A stretch of 46,858 nucleotides of DNA from a virus. Below the pieces are notes generated by a model. The model saw only the letters and a list, made by a program, of their open reading frames with translations. It did not search any database and was not told where the DNA came from. The stretch spans positions 1 through 46,858 of the IMG/VR virus record IMGVR_UViG_3300021197_000877; one strand, written 5' to 3'. The position numbers were made by a program, and so were the translations under genes. Below, in pieces: positions 15,590-23,563 of the stretch; within the stretch, counting starts at the first letter, position 1, and each line of letters opens with the position of its first letter.

Positions 15590-18500
15590 ATGGCTGAGAT
15601 TAAGCACAATTTTGCCGGTGGTAAGATGAACAAGGATGTAGACGAGCGACTCGTTCCTAACGGAGAATATAGAGACGCTATGAACATCCAAGTTTCTACT
15701 TCAGAGGGGCCTGACGTTGGCACGATACAAAATATACTTGGTAACGAAGAGGTTAATATGCCTAACGTGTCTGATAATTCTATTTGTGTTGGTTCAGTTG
15801 CTGATGAAAAAAATGATGCTTTTTACTGGTTAGTTAAAGAAAACTACGAAGAAACTTTCTCAATCTCTAATCCTAGAGATATAATATTTCAACATAAAAA
15901 CAATATCACAACACACGTTTTTGTTGATATAAAACCACCTACAATATCAGTCGCTACTCTTCAAGCTCCAAGTTCTGGAAATATAATTATAAATTCTTTA
16001 GATGGAATTAACGCTTTATCTGTTGGAGATAAGTTAGTTAATTGGACGGATAGCGGTTTATCTATTGGATCGGATTTTGTTATTATACAGAGTATAGATG
16101 TAGGTACCTTAACAATTAACGTTGGTGATTATACTAATGCCGATTGGGCAAATCACCAGCCGTCATCACAAACTCCTGGAGTAATAAACTTTCAAATAGA
16201 AAACTCAGGTGGTGTTTTAAACTTTCCAGATAATACAATAACAGGTATAAATATAATTGATGACTTATTATTTTGGACTGACAACGCTACGGAACCAAAA
16301 GTAATAAATATACTTAGAAGTATAGAGGGAACAAATCCAACTGGATTACAACACACCTTACTTGTAAATGAAGAACAAAACATAACAACCTCATCTGGGA
16401 TTGATATAAAAGAAGAACATATAACCGTTATTAAAAAATCTCCTAAAACTGTTCTTACCGTAGACTCACAAGGTGACGAAGAATATTTATTTGGAACCAC
16501 TGACGTTACGCAAAACTTTTTAATTGATCCAAGTGACGCTACTCAAGGTAACATGCTTATTGGAACTCAATTTAATATAGTTTTAGTATTGGACACTTCG
16601 TTTGTTTCTGAATCTATTTCAGAAGGAGATATAATACTTTTAAACCCAGTTGCCGACAATGACATGCCCAACGAAGAGCACGTCGTAGCTGTAGAAGTAA
16701 TTAATCAAGTAGGAAGTGGTGGTCAGTTATTTAACGTTGAATTAGTAAGTATAGACACTTCAACCTCCACAAGTAACCAACAATATAATTGGGCGGTAAA
16801 ACAGGCTGGTATTAAAAAATTTAAAAATACGTTTCCTAGATATTCATATAGATACAAATACGAAGATGGAGAGTATTCTTCGTTTGCTCCGTTTACCAAC
16901 GTTATATTTAAACCAGGAAGTTTTAAGTACGAACTTAAAGAAGCTTACAACATTGGAATGGAAAACACTATTTCAAAAACAGTGCTTTATGGTTATAATT
17001 CAAATTTACCAGAAGGAGTAGTTTCAATTGATTTGTTATATAAAGAATCTAACTCTCCTGTTGTTTATACAATAGATACTATTTCCGGTCAAAAACTACT
17101 TTCTCAAAATGGTAGCGAAGTAAAACCTCACCAAATACAAGCGGCTTTACCAGAAAACCAACTGTTAAGACCTTGGGACAACGTTCCTAGAAAAGCTCTA
17201 GCTCAATCTATAACTGGTAATAGAATAGTATATGGTAATTATTTGCAAAACTATACTATAGATAAAAATAGTTCGTTTTTAAATGCCGGCTTAACAAACA
17301 GAAGCCTTTGTGATCTTACTGAGTTTCCAAACACAATAGCAATACCTGGAGTTCCTTCTTTAAAATCTATTAGAAACTACTCTTTAGGTCTTTCTTACTT
17401 AGATCAATACGGTAGGCAAACACCTGTTTTTACTCATAAAAAATCTGATTTAACAATACCCATAAATAAATCTACACAAGCCAACCAAATAAGATCTGTG
17501 CTTACAGGTGAAATCCCTTCTTGGGCAACTCATTACAAAATATTTGTTAAAGAAACTAGTAATCAGTATTACAATTTAGCAATGGAGCGAATTTACGACG
17601 CTAAAGATGGTAATATTTGGTTAGCCTTTCCTTCTTCTGATAGAAACAAAGTAGACGAAGAAACATTTTTAATATTAAAAAAAGGTGTAGAAGGATCGCC
17701 AGCTGTTAAAGAAAAAAATAGATATAAGATATTAGCTATAGAAAATGAAGCCCCAGAGTTTATAACAAAAAGAAAATACGAAATAGGTTCTGTAAACGAA
17801 AATGGTAGTGGTACTTTTCCAGGAACGTATTTTAGCAACGCAAACTCATATCCTTTAACTGGCACAAAAAAAGTAATTTTAAATAAAACAAATTGGGATA
17901 TTGTTGGACTACCATTAACAGACGTTTCTGATATAGAAGTTGTATTCACCCGTGTAACTCCTACTGGTACGGTTCAAACCTCACAAGTTTACGATGTTGT
18001 TAATTTTAAAGCTGATACAACAGCTTCACCTCCAGAATACCATATAATACTTTCTAAACCCTTAGAAGAAGCTTGGATCTCAGACCCTGCTAACCTTTCT
18101 CATCCAGATCCAAATCTTGGTATAAAAATATATGAAAGAGTTTCAAGGACTAACGGTGAATTTGACGGTAGATTTTTTGCTAAGGTTTCTAGAGATATTT
18201 ACATAAACGACTACGTTACTATGCAGGCGGCGAATGATATAAACATTGCTCAAGTAGCTACCGCTCAAATTCCTTTTTATTATTTAGCCGATGGAGGTAA
18301 TCCTTATAATGGAGATAACACCACTAGTTTTAACCAAAGTGACAGTGTTACTGATTGGGATACTAATTACGGTTCTGCTGGAACAAATGGAAGCGCCTGG
18401 TTTATAGATGCGGCGTGGTATGGTGGTTATTTTGCTCCAGGATCTGAAACAACTGCTTTAAACAAGCATGGTTATGGTCATTACTACGGAAGCAATAGTT

Positions 18501-21500
18501 CTAACCAAACTATTCATTACAACGGTAGTTATGATTTAATGCCAAATTCTAATAACACTGGTTTTAACAAAGGCATATGGACAGATGGAAATGGTCAAAC
18601 TTGGATTTATCTTTCTTACGGTAGAATAGAATCTACAGAAGCTAATGTAAGTGTTCATTGCTCAACGCCGTCCAAATTACATACTAGCGCAAACATTGGA
18701 AGTAGTCAGGTTACTAACGCGACAATGTGTGTTAATTGGAATACTGGAGCTGGAAATTGTACGGACACTGGTAGAGAAGCTTTGCACGAAGGTCTTTATG
18801 ATTGGGAAGGCAACGAAGATATGCTTAAGCACTGGAGATTAGGTAGCGCTAGCACAAACCCAGCGGAGGCAGACGTACAAGTTACTGCAAATTTAGTCGA
18901 AGGTAATAGATTTGTATTTTTAGGTGATTCAACAGGAGAAGTTTATAAAATATCAGCACCAGTGGAGGTTTATTACCATCTTTCACATTTTAACTCTGAC
19001 GACATGCGATCTGGTTTTAATGATGCTTATGGTGTTTATAACACTGGTTCTTCAGGAAGCATGCAGTACGCTGCTACAGAAAAATTATTTGATTGGCAAG
19101 AACAATACGGTCATTCTAGAAACAGAAGAATTACATATAGAGTACCTATCGACAAAGATCCTACAGCTCAAAGTTTTAATCCTATTGCTAGTGGAAATGC
19201 AGATCAGACTAATTTAGGTACAATACAGTTTATAGAAGATCAATGGTTGTTAGGTGACGATAATGTCATTCCTCAAAACCCAGCGGTTTGGGAAACAGAA
19301 CCAAAACAAGATATTGATATGGACATATATTACGAACTTGAAAGTACGTTTCCTTTAACTATAAACAATAGTACAAATTATAATTTTGCTCCCATAGAAA
19401 CGATAGTAACACATCCAGATCCTGTTTATCAATTTCCATCTAACGCAACTGTTGTTGGTTGGGAAAATAACATTGTTGAATTAGACCAACCACTTTCTGA
19501 AGTTGGTTTCGGCACTAATCAACAGAACCAAGGAATGTTAACGTTCCATAGAGAAGATGGTAGTTGCGTTACAGCTACTTTAGTAGGTTTGGCAGAGCCA
19601 ATAGACCAAAGTGGACCAGAAGACACTTCTTTTCATCTTGAAATAAACCCAAATGTTAGCACGAATCCTGTTAATCTTTCTTGGTTTAATTGTTATTCTT
19701 GGGGTAACGGTGTAGAGTCTAATAGAATTAGAGATGATTATAACCAAGTTTTTATTGATAAAGGTGCAAAAGCATCTTCGACTATAGAAGAGCCTTACAA
19801 AGAGGAGCATAGAAAATACGGTTTAATATATTCTGGATTATACAATTCAACAAGTGGAGTTAACAATTTAAATCAATTTATACAGGCGGAAAAAATAACT
19901 AAAGATATAAACCCTACTTATGGTAGTATTCAAAAACTACACGCTAGAGATAGCGATTTACTTGCTTTTTGTGAAGACAAAGTTTTAAAAATACTATCTA
20001 AAAAAGACGCTGTATTTAATGCTGACTCAAATCCACAGTTAACAGCTACAAATAGAGTGCTAGGACAAACAATTCCTTTTGTTGGAGATTTTGGTATATC
20101 TACTAACCCAGAGTCTTTTGCTGCAGAGTCTTATAGAGCTTACTTTACAGATAGAGTTAGAGGAGCTGTGATGAGATTATCAATGGATGGGTTGACTCCT
20201 ATTTCAATGCACGGAATGAAGGATTGGTTTAAAGATAACTTAAAGTTAAATAACAATATACTTGGAAGCTATGATGATAAAAAAGACGAGTACAATATCA
20301 CGTTACAACAAACAACGGAAGAAATACCTAAAACAATATCGTTTAAAGAAGACGTTAAAGGTTGGGTAAGTTTTAAATCGTTTGTACCTGAAAACGCTGT
20401 TAGTTGCGCTAATGAATATTATACTTTCGATAAGGGTAGAGTTTGGAAACATCACGTTGAACAATTTGACCCGGTTGGTAAGGAAATTAATAGAAACACT
20501 TTTTATAACATCCCTAGAGACTCTTCGTTTGAAGTATTATTAAATGACGTTCCTGGAAGCGTAAAATCTTTTACTACATTAAACTACGAAGGTAGTGACT
20601 CAAGAATTGTAGAAAATCTTTTAGATAATGATTACTATAATCTTTCAAATAGAAAGGGTTGGTACGTCGATAAAATATCTACAGATTTAGAAACTGGTGC
20701 TTTAAATGAATTTATAGAAAAAGAAGGAAAGTGGTTTAACTATATAAAAGGTGAGAACATACAGGTAGATGAATCAACAAACAACATATTACTAAATAGT
20801 GATGGTAGCTCTACTTTTGATCAAGCTAGTTTCGCTATTCAAGGATTTGGAATATTACAATATCCACCAGTTGAAACATCTATTTCTGGATGTACAGATT
20901 CAACAGCTTATAATTATAATCCAGATGCTACAGTTGATGATGGTAGTTGCGAAGCGTTTTTATATGGTTGTTTAGAACCATCTGCAGACAATTATTATGC
21001 TGGCGCTAACACGGCTGATTTATCTTGTTTATGGTTTGGATGTACTTGTACAACTTTTATTGATGGATGTACTAACACAACTCAATTTCCACCAGAAGCT
21101 TATACTTTTAACAATGGATCTGGAATTACGGATGATGGCTCGTGTACCGCTATAGTTTACGGTTGTACTGACCCATTAGCGTCAAATTATAATCCAAACG
21201 CAAATACAGATGATGGTAGTTGTATAGTTGTTGTAAATGGATGTTTAATACCTTCTGCTAATAACTACGATCCATTAGCAAACACTAATGACGGAACGTG
21301 TACTTGGACTGGGTGTACTCATCCTCTAGCTTTAAATACCACGGTGTTCCCTGCTGAAGCTACTAATTATATTGCTTTTGCAGGAGCTCAATATGGAATA
21401 CAAGACGATGGATCTTGTATAGGTAGTGGCTGTATGGATACTACTGCGACTAACTATGATGCAGCGGCTGTATACGATATTTTAAATGCTTCTGCTCCTG

Positions 21501-23173
21501 ATTACTCAAGTACAAATGGTTCTTGTTTATATTGTGATTGGAGCGCACCAGGAAATAACGCTTACAACGGGATTCCTGCTACTGTCAACGCTATAGATAC
21601 TACTGGAACGCCTTATAACAATGGGATTATAGAAGTTACCGCGAACTCATTCGCGCCTTATCTCCCATTTACTTATGTATTAGAAAACTCAACTGGTTCT
21701 ACTAATTTCGGTTCTGTAACAAGTAGTCTGGTTACAACTTTTTACAATTTACCTGCTGATACATATACAGTTTATTTAACAGCAAATAATGGGATTTGTG
21801 ATTATACTATTGCAAACATTGTAGTAAACGTAGGTGCCGCGCCTCCAGTGTATGGTTGTACGGATCAAACTGCTTGTAACTATGATCCATTAGCTGATAC
21901 AAATCAGGGTTGCGAATGGACTACGTGTGCTGGATGTATGGGTTTAACAGCTAACAACTTTGGTACGCAGACAAGCTCAAATATTCCTTGTTACCTAAAT
22001 GGAACGTACAACACTGGTCCATGTACAATTGCTTGTGGTGATGGTAATAGCAACACGGACTTTGGTGATTTTTGTTGTACTTATACTTCTGGTTGTACAG
22101 ATCCAATCGCTACAAACTTTGATCCAATGGCAGCGATAGATGATGGTTCTTGTATATATAATATTCCTGGTTGTACAGATCCTTTAGCAACTAATTACAA
22201 CTCAGCAGCAACGGTAGACGATGGAAGCTGTCAGTATACTAGTAATGGTTGTACAGACTCCAGCGCTTGTAACTATGATGTTGGCGCTACGGTTGATGAT
22301 GGTAGTTGTGTGTATGGATTTAGCAACCTTATAGTTGGTGATCCAGCCACTGAGGATGGAAATGGAAACCCCGTACCAATACCTGTTTTCTATGATGACC
22401 CTAACAATCCTGCTACGACTGTTAAGCATCATATATTCCCTACTGCGGTGCCTGCGAGTTCTCAATATCCTAACACTACTTACACTACCGCGTTACCGTA
22501 TTATCCAGCGGATACATTAACAGAAAACGATTTAGGTTTTAGTTTCCAGTCATTATCAACAAATATGCAGCAGTATGGTAGTAGCGATAAAATTATTATA
22601 GAACTTTGGAAAAACACACCAACTGGAGCTGTATTAGAGCTTACAAAAGAAATTACAAATCCACAGTTCTTTAATCTAAACGGGTTACCATTTGGAGATC
22701 GTGTTAATAGTTTACCTTATGGTTTTGGACAAAACTTTGGAGTGCTTTCCTTAAATGATTCTACTAATTATGAATTTGATATATATGAATCAGACGGCGT
22801 TTCAAAACAACTATACTCTGTTGTGTTAAAATCAGAAATTAATGGGGTAGTTTATGGAGATGTTACTGGTTCAACACCTAACTGTGGTGCTTACAAGCCT
22901 TTCCAATTTTATACATTAACAACTTGTGATCATCCGTCTGCAACATTTGGTTGTACAAATCCATTAGCATGTAATTACGATCTAAGCGCCACGTGTCCTG
23001 AACCTTGTAATTTCCCAACAGTAATACCTTATATGTGGGGTAATGATCCTAATAACGCGAGTCAAAATATATGCCAACAAGCTCCTTGTACTTTTACTGG
23101 TACGACCTATCCTGATCTCAACGCATGTTGTGTGGCTAATAGCTCAACCACATCGCCTTGTCCAACAATTTAA
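15590..23173 (+). CDS. Giant tail-hub/DNA-stabilisation protein with Cys-rich repeat C-terminus
   Basis: This 2527-residue protein opens with FAGGKMNKDVDERLVPNGEY, a signature of podoviral tail hub or packaged-DNA stabilisation proteins (P22 gp10/T7 gp12-like class). Residues up to about 1760 are beta-rich, and near 1440-1620 the text (YGSIQKLHARDSDLLAFCED onward, RAYFTDRVRGAVMRLSMDGL) looks like beta-propeller strands, as in those hub proteins. From residue 1767 the protein changes to about a dozen Cys-bounded repeats of form GC(T)D(x)xAxNY(N/D)Px(A)xxDDGSC, with one SprB-like module, ending at about 2475. There is no signal peptide. The virion role is inferred from the N-terminus and position. 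The repeats are typical of Bacteroidetes surface proteins and may bind host or Ca2+. Confidence 0.7.
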   Translation: MAEIKHNFAGGKMNKDVDERLVPNGEYRDAMNIQVSTSEGPDVGTIQNILGNEEVNMPNVSDNSICVGSVADEKNDAFYWLVKENYEETFSISNPRDIIFQHKNNITTHVFVDIKPPTISVATLQAPSSGNIIINSLDGINALSVGDKLVNWTDSGLSIGSDFVIIQSIDVGTLTINVGDYTNADWANHQPSSQTPGVINFQIENSGGVLNFPDNTITGINIIDDLLFWTDNATEPKVINILRSIEGTNPTGLQHTLLVNEEQNITTSSGIDIKEEHITVIKKSPKTVLTVDSQGDEEYLFGTTDVTQNFLIDPSDATQGNMLIGTQFNIVLVLDTSFVSESISEGDIILLNPVADNDMPNEEHVVAVEVINQVGSGGQLFNVELVSIDTSTSTSNQQYNWAVKQAGIKKFKNTFPRYSYRYKYEDGEYSSFAPFTNVIFKPGSFKYELKEAYNIGMENTISKTVLYGYNSNLPEGVVSIDLLYKESNSPVVYTIDTISGQKLLSQNGSEVKPHQIQAALPENQLLRPWDNVPRKALAQSITGNRIVYGNYLQNYTIDKNSSFLNAGLTNRSLCDLTEFPNTIAIPGVPSLKSIRNYSLGLSYLDQYGRQTPVFTHKKSDLTIPINKSTQANQIRSVLTGEIPSWATHYKIFVKETSNQYYNLAMERIYDAKDGNIWLAFPSSDRNKVDEETFLILKKGVEGSPAVKEKNRYKILAIENEAPEFITKRKYEIGSVNENGSGTFPGTYFSNANSYPLTGTKKVILNKTNWDIVGLPLTDVSDIEVVFTRVTPTGTVQTSQVYDVVNFKADTTASPPEYHIILSKPLEEAWISDPANLSHPDPNLGIKIYERVSRTNGEFDGRFFAKVSRDIYINDYVTMQAANDINIAQVATAQIPFYYLADGGNPYNGDNTTSFNQSDSVTDWDTNYGSAGTNGSAWFIDAAWYGGYFAPGSETTALNKHGYGHYYGSNSSNQTIHYNGSYDLMPNSNNTGFNKGIWTDGNGQTWIYLSYGRIESTEANVSVHCSTPSKLHTSANIGSSQVTNATMCVNWNTGAGNCTDTGREALHEGLYDWEGNEDMLKHWRLGSASTNPAEADVQVTANLVEGNRFVFLGDSTGEVYKISAPVEVYYHLSHFNSDDMRSGFNDAYGVYNTGSSGSMQYAATEKLFDWQEQYGHSRNRRITYRVPIDKDPTAQSFNPIASGNADQTNLGTIQFIEDQWLLGDDNVIPQNPAVWETEPKQDIDMDIYYELESTFPLTINNSTNYNFAPIETIVTHPDPVYQFPSNATVVGWENNIVELDQPLSEVGFGTNQQNQGMLTFHREDGSCVTATLVGLAEPIDQSGPEDTSFHLEINPNVSTNPVNLSWFNCYSWGNGVESNRIRDDYNQVFIDKGAKASSTIEEPYKEEHRKYGLIYSGLYNSTSGVNNLNQFIQAEKITKDINPTYGSIQKLHARDSDLLAFCEDKVLKILSKKDAVFNADSNPQLTATNRVLGQTIPFVGDFGISTNPESFAAESYRAYFTDRVRGAVMRLSMDGLTPISMHGMKDWFKDNLKLNNNILGSYDDKKDEYNITLQQTTEEIPKTISFKEDVKGWVSFKSFVPENAVSCANEYYTFDKGRVWKHHVEQFDPVGKEINRNTFYNIPRDSSFEVLLNDVPGSVKSFTTLNYEGSDSRIVENLLDNDYYNLSNRKGWYVDKISTDLETGALNEFIEKEGKWFNYIKGENIQVDESTNNILLNSDGSSTFDQASFAIQGFGILQYPPVETSISGCTDSTAYNYNPDATVDDGSCEAFLYGCLEPSADNYYAGANTADLSCLWFGCTCTTFIDGCTNTTQFPPEAYTFNNGSGITDDGSCTAIVYGCTDPLASNYNPNANTDDGSCIVVVNGCLIPSANNYDPLANTNDGTCTWTGCTHPLALNTTVFPAEATNYIAFAGAQYGIQDDGSCIGSGCMDTTATNYDAAAVYDILNASAPDYSSTNGSCLYCDWSAPGNNAYNGIPATVNAIDTTGTPYNNGIIEVTANSFAPYLPFTYVLENSTGSTNFGSVTSSLVTTFYNLPADTYTVYLTANNGICDYTIANIVVNVGAAPPVYGCTDQTACNYDPLADTNQGCEWTTCAGCMGLTANNFGTQTSSNIPCYLNGTYNTGPCTIACGDGNSNTDFGDFCCTYTSGCTDPIATNFDPMAAIDDGSCIYNIPGCTDPLATNYNSAATVDDGSCQYTSNGCTDSSACNYDVGATVDDGSCVYGFSNLIVGDPATEDGNGNPVPIPVFYDDPNNPATTVKHHIFPTAVPASSQYPNTTYTTALPYYPADTLTENDLGFSFQSLSTNMQQYGSSDKIIIELWKNTPTGAVLELTKEITNPQFFNLNGLPFGDRVNSLPYGFGQNFGVLSLNDSTNYEFDIYESDGVSKQLYSVVLKSEINGVVYGDVTGSTPNCGAYKPFQFYTLTTCDHPSATFGCTNPLACNYDLSATCPEPCNFPTVIPYMWGNDPNNASQNICQQAPCTFTGTTYPDLNACCVANSSTTSPCPTI
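20888..23010 (+). repeat. Cys-rich GCTD...DDGSC protein repeats in the tail-hub gene
   Basis: About 10-13 imperfect units encode GCTD(S/P)(x)AxNY(N)P(x)AxxDDGSC, for example GCTDSTAYNYNPDATVDDGSC split at its ends and GCTDPLATNYNSAATVDDGS. Units are spaced by short linkers or by larger inserts. The DNA is diverged, so recent expansion is not evident. The Asp-rich end looks calcium-binding, and paired cysteines suggest disulphide-stabilised units. Such units are common in secreted proteins of marine Bacteroidetes. Confidence 0.85.
21620..21845 (+). other. SprB-like beta module inside the tail-hub gene
   Basis: Between two GCTD repeats lies a module of about 75 residues that runs IEVTANSFAPYLPFTYVLEN, then VTTFYNLPADTYTVYLTANN and GICDYTIANIVVNV. 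The order xGxIxVxAxG..PFxYxLxN...(F/I)xNLPAxTYTVxxxxxNGCxxxxxIxV is that of the SprB repeat found in Bacteroidetes gliding adhesins. It was probably taken from a host surface protein. The call is by pattern. Confidence 0.5.
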
Positions 23174-23184
23174 AATAAAAACAA

Positions 23185-23553
23185 ATGCCTTTAGTACATG
23201 TAGAATTGACTTTTGATAATCTAAACATATCTGCTCAAGTGGGAGATATAGTTTATTATACAAATTACAATGGTAGTCCTACTGGTGGGTTTGATCAAGC
23301 AGGATTAGCGAACACTACTAGATTAGGAGCGATAATAAGTATAATCAATAATACTATAACGGTTGAATATGATGACTTAAATGGCACTTTAACGGGCCCG
23401 TCGATAGGTTCGTTTATATCTTTTGCAAAAGATAAGAAAGCAAACACATCTAGTTTGTTAGGTTATTATATGAGTGTGAATTTTGTTAATAACTCTAGAG
23501 ATAAAATTGAATTATTTTCAGTTGGTTCTGAAATAGTAGAAAGTAGTAAATAA
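23185..23553 (+). CDS. Small tail-associated protein
   Basis: This 122-residue beta-rich protein starts 11 bases after the giant tail gene. Segments such as VHVELTFDNLNISAQVGDIV, RLGAIISIINNTITVEYDDL and SFISFAKDKKANTSSLLGYY fit a small beta-barrel adaptor. The C-terminal LLGYYMSVNFVNNSRDKIEL recurs as a common ending in short phage tail proteins. It may sit between the hub and the next 938-residue protein. No closer assignment can be made. Confidence 0.55.
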   Translation: MPLVHVELTFDNLNISAQVGDIVYYTNYNGSPTGGFDQAGLANTTRLGAIISIINNTITVEYDDLNGTLTGPSIGSFISFAKDKKANTSSLLGYYMSVNFVNNSRDKIELFSVGSEIVESSK

Positions 23554-23563
23554 AGTATAAATT

